A stretch of DNA of 64,000 nt, taken from assembly GCA_017938205.1 (NCBI GenBank), contig JAGBCA010000029.1, positions 80,772-144,771 of the forward strand. Direction: 5' to 3'. Made by a program: the position numbers and the translations under genes. Positions 1-8,224 of this stretch are shown piece after piece; position 1 is the stretch's first letter; each line of letters starts with the position of its first letter. The stretch is from Clostridia bacterium (lineage in GTDB: Bacteria; Bacillota; Clostridia; Oscillospirales; CAG-272). The notes under the pieces were generated by a model, which worked only from the letters and a program-made list of their open reading frames with translations, ran no database searches and was not told where the DNA came from.

Positions 1-790
1 GAAGTGTGGGATTCATTTCACGAACGGTCTTGAAAAACGGCTCGTGCGTTCCAAGAAGATGATCGGGATCATAAGCGTTATGATCGTAGTCCAAAACGAA
101 GGCAGACATCGGCATAGAGGCTATATATTCCGCCATTGCTTTTTCACCGCGCGCCGAGCCGCCAAAACCAAGATTATGATGATTGGCATTCAGCATTCTT
201 CCCACCTGTGCGGGATATGCCATACCGGGACGAGCGGCACACGCGCCATTTGTAATAGATGATCCGTAAAAGACGATCGGCTTCTCTACCTTATAATCCT
301 CGGCGCGTGCGAGTGTTGCATCATCAGCAAGGCCGATCTCCAAGGAATCAAGATTCGAATACAGAGGAAAATGGATCATAAAGCTTCTGCTCTTACGATC
401 GGGGAGGCGAACGATGGCCTCGTAGGCATTCTCCGTTACGGATGGAACGAATGAGCCAACGTATGCGCCGTCCGCATAGAGATCGAAGCCGTACGTTCCG
501 ATAAAGGTCATATTGGGAATGCGCTCCACACGAGAAAGCACGGCGCGGATCGCAACGTACGGACTGTCGCTGACAAAACGAAGTCTTGCCCCTGTGCAAG
601 TCTTATACATATCGTATACGTTGTCGCTTGTCGCACGCGCAACGGCTTCGGGAAGGCGGAAATATTCTCCGTTTTCATAAAACAAGCCGTAGAGGCGGAA
701 GGGCTCTTCCTTGATGTCGCGGTAAACGAGTCCTTCCACGTTCAGACTGTTTGCAAAGATCATATTGGTATCAACGCTTTTATGTGACAT
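1..790 (-). CDS. SGNH/GDSL-family hydrolase, 3' end cut by window edge
   Basis: The frame is open from the ATG at 790 to the left edge (263 codons visible), so the C-terminus is missing. The first ~165 residues look like the beta-sandwich domain found in front of many two-domain SGNH esterases. A block I motif (YGSSITNG) follows, then a GFGGSARGE segment resembling block II, with Ser in GSSIT as the predicted nucleophile. The gene starts 10 bp after the nitrilase stop, with GTGAGG as ribosome binding site, so the two are co-transcribed. This family deacylates carbohydrates or small esters; the substrate is unknown. No signal peptide is visible, so it is probably cytoplasmic. Confidence 0.8.
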   Translation of the reverse strand, partial: MSHKSVDTNMIFANSLNVEGLVYRDIKEEPFRLYGLFYENGEYFRLPEAVARATSDNVYDMYKTCTGARLRFVSDSPYVAIRAVLSRVERIPNMTFIGTYGFDLYADGAYVGSFVPSVTENAYEAIVRLPDRKSRSFMIHFPLYSNLDSLEIGLADDATLARAEDYKVEKPIVFYGSSITNGACAARPGMAYPAQVGRMLNANHHNLGFGGSARGEKAMAEYIASMPMSAFVLDYDHNAYDPDHLLGTHEPFFKTVREMNPTL

Positions 791-800
791 CGTTTTTTCC

Positions 801-1721
801 TCACTTTTCCGTTACTTCCAAGCGAAGCACGTCCGGCCGTGCATAATGCCCGACGCAGTCCATTTCCATCTTAGCGGCGTAAGTCTTATCCATATCCAGC
901 GTTGCATACAGAACGCCTTCCGTGTCCCAAAGCGTTTCGGTGACGGGATGACCGAAGGGATCGATGATATTCGAGCCGCCGCGGCAGGCGATCTCGGGAA
1001 GCGCCGCGATCTCCTTTTCAGCACTTGCGGTCGTCGGATAATCACTGCGCTTAAAGTACATATCGCAGTTGACGAAGAACACGTGTCCCTCGATCGCGAT
1101 GTGACGAACGGTGTCCTGCCATTCGGGATTGTCGTTCGTATTGGGAGAAATGTAGATCGTGATTCCCTTTTGATAAAGGGCTACACGCGCAAGTGGCATA
1201 TAGCTTTCCCAGCAGATCAGATTTCCCATCGGGCCCCAAGGCGTTTGCATCACGGGAAAATAATCCTGCTGCCCGTCTCCCCAAACCACACGCTCAGCGC
1301 CCGTTGGCTTGAGCTTTCTGTGGTTAAGACATTCGCCTTCGGGTGAGATCATCATATTGGAATTATAGAGCGTGCTCGTTACACCGTCGCGCTCGGAATA
1401 ACCGATGCTGACGTAGACGCCATATTCCTTTGCCGCTGCCGCGATGGCCTGCATTTCCGCGCCATCGGACAGAATGGAATTGTCATAATACACCTTCCAG
1501 TCCTTGCGGCCATCTGCCTTTCGGCTGCCAACGGTGAAGCCGTAGGTCATCCCGAGAGGGTAGCCCGGAATGAAGAGCTCCGGAAAAACGATCAGCTCTG
1601 CCCCGTTTATTGAGCATTTTTTTATGTATTTCAGCACCTTTTCAAGGCATTTATCTTTATTGAACATCACGGGCGTTGCCTGAACAACGGCGATGTGGCA
1701 TTCATTTTTCAGATCCTTCAT
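801..1721 (-). CDS. Carbon-nitrogen hydrolase, nitrilase family
   Basis: A 306-residue protein with the complete nitrilase catalytic triad: Glu48 in FPELF, Lys136 in HRKLKPT and Cys170 in LICWESY. Length and the CWES context fit true nitrilases, which convert an organic nitrile to a carboxylate and ammonia, better than biotinidase or NAD synthetase branches. It is predicted to be a soluble cytoplasmic enzyme. It is separated from the upstream hexuronate genes by a terminator at 1745-1785 and lies 10 bp before an SGNH hydrolase gene. Why a nitrilase sits beside hexuronate catabolism is not evident; an amidase-type activity is possible. Confidence 0.85.
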   Translation of the reverse strand: MKDLKNECHIAVVQATPVMFNKDKCLEKVLKYIKKCSINGAELIVFPELFIPGYPLGMTYGFTVGSRKADGRKDWKVYYDNSILSDGAEMQAIAAAAKEYGVYVSIGYSERDGVTSTLYNSNMMISPEGECLNHRKLKPTGAERVVWGDGQQDYFPVMQTPWGPMGNLICWESYMPLARVALYQKGITIYISPNTNDNPEWQDTVRHIAIEGHVFFVNCDMYFKRSDYPTTASAEKEIAALPEIACRGGSNIIDPFGHPVTETLWDTEGVLYATLDMDKTYAAKMEMDCVGHYARPDVLRLEVTEK

Positions 1722-1744
1722 AGATTTATCACTTTCATTTGCAC

Positions 1745-1785
1745 AAAACGGTTGATCCTGCCTTCTGACAACATCAACCGTTTTT
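1745..1785. terminator. Bidirectional intrinsic terminator between uxaA and nitrilase
   Basis: A 12-bp perfect stem (1745-1756 pairs with 1773-1784) has A and T runs at its base. On the minus strand it would end the uxaB-uxaA transcript before the nitrilase gene. Confidence 0.75.
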
Positions 1786-1790
1786 ATATT

Positions 1791-3194
1791 TTACAGAGTT
1801 ACGCCGGTTTTGTAGAACGCGATCTCACGAAGATCCTCGCTCTTGCAAACATATTCACCGTTTGCCACCTTCAAAACAAGATCGTAAAGTCCTTCGGCAT
1901 CCATACCAAAAGCATTGAAATCGATCCAATTGTCCTTAAAAGCAGCGAGACGGTCGTTGGTTGCGATCTTCATCGTGGGAACGAAGGTGGAAAAGGGAGT
2001 TCCTCGTCCGGTGGTGAAAAGCACCATCTGGCATCCAGCGGCGGCCAAAGCGGTGGCTGCGATCAGGTCATTTCCGGGGGCGTTCAGCACGCTGACACCA
2101 ACCTCCTTTTGCAGATCGCCATACATCAGCACGTCCACGATTGGAGTATGTCCTGCTTTTTCGATACAACCGAGCGACTTCTCCTCCAGGGTGGTGATAC
2201 CGCCCTTCTTATTTCCGGGGCTGGGATTCTCATATACCGGGAAGCCGAGATCCGTATAAGACTTTTTAAAGCTTTCGATCATATCCTTGTAGCGGCAGAA
2301 TAGATCCTCGGAGCGGCACTTATTCATAAGGATCTGCTCCGCACCGAACATTTCGGGAACCTCCGTAAGCACGGCACTTCCACCAAGGGCCACCAGCTTA
2401 TCGGTTACGCGGCCGACCAACGGGTTTGCAGTAATACCCGAAAATCCGTCCGAGCCGCCGCATTTCAGACCGATCGTCAGCTCCGAGAGTGGAACGCTTT
2501 CGCGCTTCATCTGCTTCGCTTTTTCTGCCATTTTTTCAAGAATAGAGAGGCCGTATGCCAGCTCATCCTCTACGTCCTGACAGTTAAAGAACTCAATATT
2601 CTCTCTGCCGTAGGGAGCGAGTTCCTTCTTCATTCCGTCCAGCATATTGTTCTCACATCCAAGGCCAACGATCAGAACGTAGGCTGCATTGGGATGGAGC
2701 GCAATGGCCGCAAGGAGCTTACGAATATTATCGTTATCATCTCCAAGCTGGCTGCATCCGAATTGATGCGTCAAGGCATAAATGCCGTCCAAAGAGCCGC
2801 CGATGAATTTTTGCGCAAGCTTCTCCATACGCATACAAACGTTGTTCACGCATCCAACCGTGGGAATGATATAGATCTCGTTGCGAATACCCGCGCGACC
2901 GTGGGGACGAGGGAAGCCCATAAAGGTACCGCTTCCCTGCTTTTCCTCAAGCGCGGCATATTTGTATTCGTACGAAAAATCCTCATCGAGGTGAGAGCGG
3001 AGATTGTGCGTATGCACCCACTCGCCCTTTTTGATCGCCTGCTTTGCGCGGCCGATCACGCAGCCGTACTTAATGACAAACGCGCCCTCTGCAATATCGC
3101 AAAGCGCATACTTATGGCCTGCGGGGATCCCGTCCGCCTCCGTGAGGCGCACGGCCACATTGTCCTTTTCATTGATAATCAAAGTTTCCTTCAT
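1791..3194 (-). CDS. uxaA: Altronate dehydratase (UxaA)
   Basis: A 467-residue member of the UxaA/GarD family, which dehydrates D-altronate to 2-keto-3-deoxygluconate in galacturonate catabolism. An N-terminal SAF-like domain (~1-90) is followed by the dehydratase core beginning GRAGIRNEIYIIPTVGC, with conserved Cys-containing segments (VGLGCENN, GLKCGGSDGFSG) expected to bind the metal. It is slightly shorter than the ~495-residue E. coli enzyme. Its ATG overlaps the uxaB stop as TAATG, implying translational coupling. UxaC, KdgK and KdgA, which would complete the pathway, are not in the window. Confidence 0.9.
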   Translation of the reverse strand: MKETLIINEKDNVAVRLTEADGIPAGHKYALCDIAEGAFVIKYGCVIGRAKQAIKKGEWVHTHNLRSHLDEDFSYEYKYAALEEKQGSGTFMGFPRPHGRAGIRNEIYIIPTVGCVNNVCMRMEKLAQKFIGGSLDGIYALTHQFGCSQLGDDNDNIRKLLAAIALHPNAAYVLIVGLGCENNMLDGMKKELAPYGRENIEFFNCQDVEDELAYGLSILEKMAEKAKQMKRESVPLSELTIGLKCGGSDGFSGITANPLVGRVTDKLVALGGSAVLTEVPEMFGAEQILMNKCRSEDLFCRYKDMIESFKKSYTDLGFPVYENPSPGNKKGGITTLEEKSLGCIEKAGHTPIVDVLMYGDLQKEVGVSVLNAPGNDLIAATALAAAGCQMVLFTTGRGTPFSTFVPTMKIATNDRLAAFKDNWIDFNAFGMDAEGLYDLVLKVANGEYVCKSEDLREIAFYKTGVTL

Positions 3195-4567
3195 TACAGC
3201 AGGCTCTTTCCCTCTTCAAGAAGAGTGAGATTTTCGGTAACTGCGGCAAGGAAGCCGGGGATCGCGGTCAGATCACGGCCGAAGATCTCAGCGTTTGCCA
3301 TAAAGTCCTTCACGGAGCCGCCATTTGCGAAGAAAGTAAGATAAGGAAGATCGTCCTTGACCTCAACGGCACCCGATTTCAGATTGGCAATGAACCTTTC
3401 GCCCTCGGCACGCACGCTCTTGTATAAATACATAAGGTAGGAAAAGCCCTTCGTCATATTCGGAGCGATCACACCGTGCTTTGCAAAATAGTCCTCAAAC
3501 GAAGGAAGGCAACGCGCTCTCCACTTTGAGATGCTATTGAGCGAGATGGAAACGAGAAGATGATTGAGATAGGGGTTTTCAAAGCGGGAAAGCACGCTAT
3601 CGGCAAAGGCGCGCACGCCTGCGGTATCATCCGAAACGAATGGGATGATCTCGCTATCCAGCGTTCCCTCCACAAAGGCGCGGAGCTTCTCGCTCTTCAT
3701 GCAATCATAAACGGTGACCGCTCCCTCCACGATGCCTGCGGCAACGAGGTTGGTGTGGCTTCCGTTCAGCACGCGAACCTTCTGTTTTTTATAGTGGGTG
3801 ATATTCTTGGTGAGCACCACGTCGATACCGTGGAAGCCCTCCTTGATATAGTCGCGGATGTTGCCCTTATCCTCGATTGCCCAAAGGCCAAAGGGCTCAC
3901 CAACCGAAACGAGCAGATCCTCGTCGCCGGTCAAGGCATTGAGATGGGCTCTGTCCTCGGGGGTTTTCGGATGACCGGAAACGATACGGTCAACGAGGGT
4001 ATTGCAGTAGATATTTTCCTTTTCATTGAAGGCCTTGAAGGCTGCGGGCAGTTTCCAAAGGTCGATATAGCGGTTCACGCAATCGCAAAGCGCATCGGCA
4101 TTGTTATCGATCAGCTCCACGGGAAGGAGGTACAGGCCACCAAGGCCCGCCTCAAATCTCTTATAAAGAAGCTTTGTCAGCTTTGCGGGATAGGTGATCT
4201 CGGCAAAGCCATCCATTTTATCCTCTGCATGGAAGCAAATGCCTGCCTCGGTGGTATTGGAAACGATGATCTTCAATTCGGGATCCACGGCGAGCTTTTC
4301 ATACGCCGCCATATCCGCGAAGGGATCGATCGCCTCAGCAACGACCTTGATCTCTCTTACCTTCTCTACAGCCTCTGCGCCGTCCATACCGCGAAGAACG
4401 ATATGATAACGGTTGTTCTGCTTTCTGAAGTTTTCAAGAGATCCGAAGGAAATGGGCTTCACGATATGAACAGAGAATTCTCCGCCCTCCTCGTTCAGCG
4501 TATCAAAATAATGGTCAACAAAGGTACGAAGGAAATTTCCCTCGCCAAACTGCAATACTTTCGTCAC
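3194..4567 (-). CDS. uxaB: Tagaturonate reductase (altronate oxidoreductase, UxaB)
   Basis: A 457-residue polyol/mannitol-dehydrogenase-family oxidoreductase with an N-terminal dinucleotide-binding turn (LQFGEGNFLRTF, ~5-16) and a C-terminal helical domain carrying the family motif KNITHYKKQKVRVLNGSHT with catalytic Lys, Asn and His. It reduces D-tagaturonate to D-altronate with NADH, the step before UxaA. The start is GTG at 4567, preceded by GGAGG about 9 nt upstream; no better ATG exists. It is overlapped by uxaA and lies 24 nt after the HPr-like gene, so the three form one operon. Confidence 0.9.
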   Translation of the reverse strand: MTKVLQFGEGNFLRTFVDHYFDTLNEEGGEFSVHIVKPISFGSLENFRKQNNRYHIVLRGMDGAEAVEKVREIKVVAEAIDPFADMAAYEKLAVDPELKIIVSNTTEAGICFHAEDKMDGFAEITYPAKLTKLLYKRFEAGLGGLYLLPVELIDNNADALCDCVNRYIDLWKLPAAFKAFNEKENIYCNTLVDRIVSGHPKTPEDRAHLNALTGDEDLLVSVGEPFGLWAIEDKGNIRDYIKEGFHGIDVVLTKNITHYKKQKVRVLNGSHTNLVAAGIVEGAVTVYDCMKSEKLRAFVEGTLDSEIIPFVSDDTAGVRAFADSVLSRFENPYLNHLLVSISLNSISKWRARCLPSFEDYFAKHGVIAPNMTKGFSYLMYLYKSVRAEGERFIANLKSGAVEVKDDLPYLTFFANGGSVKDFMANAEIFGRDLTAIPGFLAAVTENLTLLEEGKSLL

Positions 4568-4591
4568 TTTCAGAGTCCTCCAAAAAACGGG

Positions 4592-4822
4592 TCAATCCAC
4601 AATGTACTTCTTGATTTTTGCAAAAAATGCATCCGCGTTATCAGCGTGCACCTGAACAGCAATGGGAGAAAGAAGATCCAGAGAGAAAATACCCATCACG
4701 GACTTCGCATCCACAACGTATCTTCCCTGCACGAGATCCACCTCGTGGTCCATCAGGATCACTTCCTTTACAAAGCTTCTGACATCCTCGATGCCCTTCA
4801 AAACGATATGTACTTCACACAT
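4592..4822 (-). CDS. HPr-like domain protein lacking the phospho-accepting histidine
   Basis: A 76-residue protein with the HPr fold signature, including VDAKSVMGIFSLDL, whose Ser41 corresponds to regulatory Ser46 of HPr. The active-site segment around position 15 (GIEDVRSF) has no histidine, so it cannot be a normal PTS phosphocarrier. It heads the hexuronate operon behind a strong promoter (TTGACA-18-TAGAAT) with an AGGAGG ribosome binding site. A Crh-like regulatory role is possible: Crh also lacks the His and keeps the Ser. Many Clostridia carry similar His-less HPr paralogues of unknown role. Confidence 0.75.
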   Translation of the reverse strand: MCEVHIVLKGIEDVRSFVKEVILMDHEVDLVQGRYVVDAKSVMGIFSLDLLSPIAVQVHADNADAFFAKIKKYIVD

Positions 4823-4858
4823 GGCAAAGACCTCCTGAGTAAAAATTTTTCCATTATT

Positions 4859-4888
4859 ATTCTATCACAAGCGAGGCGGGATTGTCAA
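4859..4888 (-). promoter_or_regulatory. Sigma-A promoter of the HPr-like/uxaB/uxaA operon
   Basis: On the minus strand, TTGACA (4883-4888) and TAGAAT (4859-4864) are separated by 18 bp, about 36 bp before the HPr-like start codon. Confidence 0.75.
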
Positions 4889-4944
4889 GCATTGAGAAAA
4901 ATATAACGAGGGAGATTTTAGAAAAGGAATTTTTTCAAGAAATC

Positions 4945-4973
4945 TTGACTTTCTTTTTCTTTTGTGCTATACT
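4945..4973 (+). promoter_or_regulatory. thrS: Sigma-A promoter of the thrS T-box leader
   Basis: TTGACT (4945-4950), a 17-bp spacer and TATACT (4968-4973), with an extended -10 TGC at 4965-4967, start just before the T-box RNA. Confidence 0.85.
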
Positions 4974-4979
4974 TTCATG

Positions 4980-5190
4980 TAGCGGATCATGTTCATAGGA
5001 TGTGAGTCATGCAGAGAGCCGTTGGGTGGTGAAAAACGGTTGGCTTCGCTTATGGGTACCGGCCGCGGTGCGTTTTTTCGGCACAAAGGTAAATATTTCA
5101 ATGAGTGAAACGCTCGGGTGGAACCGTGCGGACGCGTTCAGTTTTCGTCCACACCCCGATTGCAGAAATGCAATCGGGGTGTGGTTTTTT
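4980..5190 (+). ncRNA. T-box riboswitch (threonine) of thrS
   Basis: The leader has a stem I region near 5000-5080, the conserved T-box core GGGTGGAACCG at 5116-5126, and a Rho-independent terminator (stem 5149-5163 with 5170-5184, then T6 at 5185-5190). An ACC triplet in GGTACCGG (near 5056-5063) is the likely Thr specifier. Uncharged tRNA-Thr should pair with the specifier and T-box bulge and prevent termination, raising thrS expression. The thrS gene immediately downstream supports the specificity. The exact specifier position was not folded. Confidence 0.9.
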
Positions 5191-5206
5191 ATGTACCTTT
5201 GCAAAG

Positions 5207-5274
5207 GAAAAAACTCCTTCCGTCACGCGACGATATGCCGTCGCGTGCCACCTCCCTCAACGAGGGAGGCTTAA
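5207..5274. repeat. Palindromic intergenic repeat between T-box terminator and thrS
   Basis: Two adjacent perfect hairpins: an 8-bp stem at 5225-5232/5239-5246 (ACGCGACG arms) and an 8-bp stem at 5251-5258/5262-5269 (CCTCCCTC arms). The style (CCTCCCTC..GAGGGAGG beside a GC-rich palindrome) resembles dispersed repeats common in gut Clostridia; that comparison is from memory and untested. It lies in the transcribed leader, after the T-box decision point. Confidence 0.6.
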
Positions 5275-5308
5275 ATCCAATTATAATTTTCAATAGGAGA
5301 TAAATACT

Positions 5309-7252
5309 ATGTTCCAGATCAAATTTTCTACCGGTGAGGTATATTCCTCCGAGGCTGCCGTATCCGTTTTCGATGCGGCGAATGCGCTTGGCATCATGTC
5401 CCGTGCGGTGCTGACCTGCAAGATCGACGGCGAAATGAAGGAGCTTTCCACGGTTGTGGACAAGGACTGCACCGTTTCGCTTTTCACCTTCGAGAGCGAG
5501 GAGGGCAAGCACGTTTTCCGTCACACGGCGGCGCACGTGATGGCGCAGGCCGTTAAGCGCTTGTTCCCTAACACGAAGCAGACCATCGGTCCTGCTACCG
5601 AGACGGGATTCTTCCAGGATTTTGACAGTGACGTTCCCTTCACTCCCGAGATCCTCAAGCAGATCGAGGCCGAGATGAAGAAGATCGTGAAGGAGAACCT
5701 TCTCATTGAGAGATCGGTTCTTTCCAAAGCCGAGGCGATCGAGCTGATGAAGAAGCTTGACGAGCCTTACAAGGTTGAAAGAATTGAGGAGCTTGGCGAC
5801 GATGCGGAGCTTTCCTTCTACAAGCAGGGCGAATACATCGACCTTTGCGCAGGCCCGCACCTTCACACCACGGGCGCGATCAAGGCGTTTAAGCTCACGC
5901 AGTGCACGGGCGCTTACTACAAGGGCGACCAGAACAACAAGATGCTCCAGAGAGTTTACGGCATTGCATTCCCCTCCAAGGACGAGCTGAATGCATACGT
6001 GACCGCGCAGGAGGAGGCTCTCAAGCGCGACCACAACAAGATCGGCCGCGAGCTTGAATATTTCACGACCGTGGATTCCATCGGCCAGGGCTTGCCGATC
6101 CTTCTGCCGAAGGGCGCAAGAACGGTTCAGCTGCTCCAGCGCTGGATCGAGGATGAGGAGCAGAAGAGAGGATACCTGCTTACCAAGACACCTTTGATGG
6201 CGAAGAGAGACCTTTACAAGATCTCCGGCCACTGGGATCACTATCTTGACGGTATGTTCATTCTCGGCGATCCTTATGATGAGACGAAGGAATGCTTTGC
6301 GCTCCGTCCGATGACCTGTCCCTTCCAGTATCAGGTATATCTCAATAAAAAGCGCTCCTACAGAGAGCTTCCCATGCGTCTTGGCGAGACCTCTACCCTT
6401 TTCCGTAATGAGGAGAGCGGCGAGATGCACGGTCTGATCCGTGTGCGCCAGTTCACGATCTCCGAGGGACACCTTGTGCTTCGCCCCGATCAGCTTTCCG
6501 AGGAATTCAAGGGCTGTCTTGACCTTGCGAAGTATTGCCTTGAAACGCTCGGACTTTGGGAGGATTGCTCCTTCCGTTTCTCGCAGTGGGATCCTAAGAG
6601 AACCGACAAATATGAGGGTACGCCCGAGCAGTGGGAAGAGGCGCAGGCCATCATGGGCGAGCTTCTTGACACCTACCTCGGCCGCGAAAACTACGTGATT
6701 GGTATTGACGAGGCTGCCTTCTACGGCCCGAAGCTTGACATTCAGTGCAAGAACGTATTCGGCAAGGAGGACACGATCGTTACCATCCAGGTGGATATGC
6801 TGCTTGCAAAGAAGTTTGGCATGGAATACACCGACCGCGACAACACCCAGAAGACACCCTATATCATCCACAGAACCTCTATGGGCTGCTACGAGAGAAC
6901 GCTTGCACTTCTGCTTGAGAAGTACGCCGGCGCGCTTCCCGTTTGGCTCTCTCCCACGCAGGTAACGGTGATCCCCGTTGTCGGTGATTTTGCAGACTAT
7001 GCCGCAGAGGTCGTTAACAAGATGAAGGCGGCAGGCATCCGCGCAGAGCTTGACGACAGAAACGAGAAGCTTGGCTACCGCATCCGCGAGGCACAGATGT
7101 CCAAGGTGCCCTACATGGTAGTTGTTGGTGACGAGGAGATGCAGAGCGGCTCCGTTACCGTTCGTGCCCGCATCGAGGGCGAGGGCGGCAAGTTCTCGGT
7201 TGAGGACTTTATTGCAAAGGTAAAGAGCGAGATCGAAACGAAGAAACACTGA
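5309..7252 (+). CDS. thrS: Threonyl-tRNA synthetase
   Basis: A 647-residue class II aminoacyl-tRNA synthetase charging tRNA-Thr. Domains in order: TGS (~1-62), the editing/SAD domain with the HTAAH (~71-75) and CAGPH motifs, the class II catalytic core (ALRPMTCPFQYQ, Zn-ligand Cys in MTCP, FRNEESGEMHGL, RVRQFTISEGH) and the anticodon-binding domain from ~540. AGGAG at 5295-5299 fixes the ATG. Expression is controlled by the T-box leader. The aldose epimerase gene follows after 10 nt. Confidence 0.97.
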   Translation: MFQIKFSTGEVYSSEAAVSVFDAANALGIMSRAVLTCKIDGEMKELSTVVDKDCTVSLFTFESEEGKHVFRHTAAHVMAQAVKRLFPNTKQTIGPATETGFFQDFDSDVPFTPEILKQIEAEMKKIVKENLLIERSVLSKAEAIELMKKLDEPYKVERIEELGDDAELSFYKQGEYIDLCAGPHLHTTGAIKAFKLTQCTGAYYKGDQNNKMLQRVYGIAFPSKDELNAYVTAQEEALKRDHNKIGRELEYFTTVDSIGQGLPILLPKGARTVQLLQRWIEDEEQKRGYLLTKTPLMAKRDLYKISGHWDHYLDGMFILGDPYDETKECFALRPMTCPFQYQVYLNKKRSYRELPMRLGETSTLFRNEESGEMHGLIRVRQFTISEGHLVLRPDQLSEEFKGCLDLAKYCLETLGLWEDCSFRFSQWDPKRTDKYEGTPEQWEEAQAIMGELLDTYLGRENYVIGIDEAAFYGPKLDIQCKNVFGKEDTIVTIQVDMLLAKKFGMEYTDRDNTQKTPYIIHRTSMGCYERTLALLLEKYAGALPVWLSPTQVTVIPVVGDFADYAAEVVNKMKAAGIRAELDDRNEKLGYRIREAQMSKVPYMVVVGDEEMQSGSVTVRARIEGEGGKFSVEDFIAKVKSEIETKKH

Positions 7253-7262
7253 GGTTTCTGCC

Positions 7263-8153
7263 ATGAATTATATTTTGAAAAATGAATTTATAAGTGCAAC
7301 CATCTCGGACATCGGCGGCGAAACGCTTTCCATTTGCGACAAAGACGGAAAGGAATATATGTGGCGTGCCGATCCCGAGATCTGGGAGGATAAGGCACCC
7401 TTGCTGTTTCCGATCTGCGGACAAATTAAGGACGAAAGCTACACTTACGGCGGCAAGAGCTACACCCTTCAGGGACACGGATTCTTGCCGAAGCTCCCTC
7501 TGACTGCCACCGAGGTCAGCGACACGCGCCTTGTACTGCATGCGAAGGATAGCGCGTTTACGCTTGAAAAATACCCCTTTGCATTTGATATTACCATTGT
7601 CTATTCCCTGATCGGCAAAAAGCTTCTGATGGAGGCGACCGTGAAGAACACGGACGAAAAGGTGCTGCCTTTTATGTTCGGCGGACATCCCGGAATTTCT
7701 CTCGCTGTTTCCCCCGAAGAAACCCTGGAGGGGCATTATATTGAATTCAAGGGACTTTCGGACTGCGATATTCACTATCTGCAGAACGTTTCCTTCGCCA
7801 ACCCGAAGGCCGAAAAATTCCCGCTTCCCGACGGAAAGCTGAAGCTTTCGGATGCGTTGTTTGCCACGCCTGAAACGGACACCTTGATTTTCGAGGGTGC
7901 ACCGATGGCGGTATCGCTCGTTTGCGAGGCGAGCGGCAAGCGTGTGATCGTCAGCCGCAGTGAAAGCCTTCCCTATCTTTGCGTTTGGCGCATGATGGGC
8001 AAAGGAGCGGACTTCGTTTGCATTGAGCCCTGGTCCGGCATTCCTGCCGACGGCGTTACGCCCGAATGCTTTGAAACACGCGGACATATGTGCCGCCTTG
8101 CCCCCGGGGAGTCCGAGAGCTTCTCATACGGAATTGAAATTGCATCTATCTAA
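7263..8153 (+). CDS. Aldose 1-epimerase family protein (LacX/GalM-like)
   Basis: A 296-residue protein of the galactose-mutarotase superfamily, short LacX-type. Characteristic segments are LQGHGFLPK (candidate catalytic His), GGHPGISL, and CIEPWSGIPAD (candidate catalytic Glu). The family interconverts alpha and beta anomers of aldoses; the exact sugar cannot be called. It is cytoplasmic with no signal peptide. It starts 10 nt after thrS with GAGG as ribosome binding site and probably reads through from the same T-box-controlled promoter. Confidence 0.85.
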   Translation: MNYILKNEFISATISDIGGETLSICDKDGKEYMWRADPEIWEDKAPLLFPICGQIKDESYTYGGKSYTLQGHGFLPKLPLTATEVSDTRLVLHAKDSAFTLEKYPFAFDITIVYSLIGKKLLMEATVKNTDEKVLPFMFGGHPGISLAVSPEETLEGHYIEFKGLSDCDIHYLQNVSFANPKAEKFPLPDGKLKLSDALFATPETDTLIFEGAPMAVSLVCEASGKRVIVSRSESLPYLCVWRMMGKGADFVCIEPWSGIPADGVTPECFETRGHMCRLAPGESESFSYGIEIASI

Positions 8154-8194
8154 AAAAACGCGCCGAAGCCTGCTCTTTCAGTCACTTCGGCGCG
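8152..8194 (-). terminator. Hairpin with T7 on the minus strand only
   Basis: A 10-bp perfect stem (8159-8168 with 8185-8194, CGCGCCGAAG arms) is flanked on its left by A7 (8152-8158). A T-run follows only when read on the minus strand. No minus-strand gene lies upstream of it, so it may stop antisense transcription or act as a mere 3' stabilising hairpin for the thrS-epimerase mRNA. Confidence 0.55.
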
Positions 8195-8224
8195 TACGCA
8201 TAAATATAATTAAGGAGATCTTCT

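Noticed and set aside
5189-7264. A 691-codon open frame antisense to thrS
   Set aside because: It mirrors thrS on the opposite strand, its composition is Leu/His/Arg/Val-rich, and it has no ribosome binding site. thrS itself has full family motifs.
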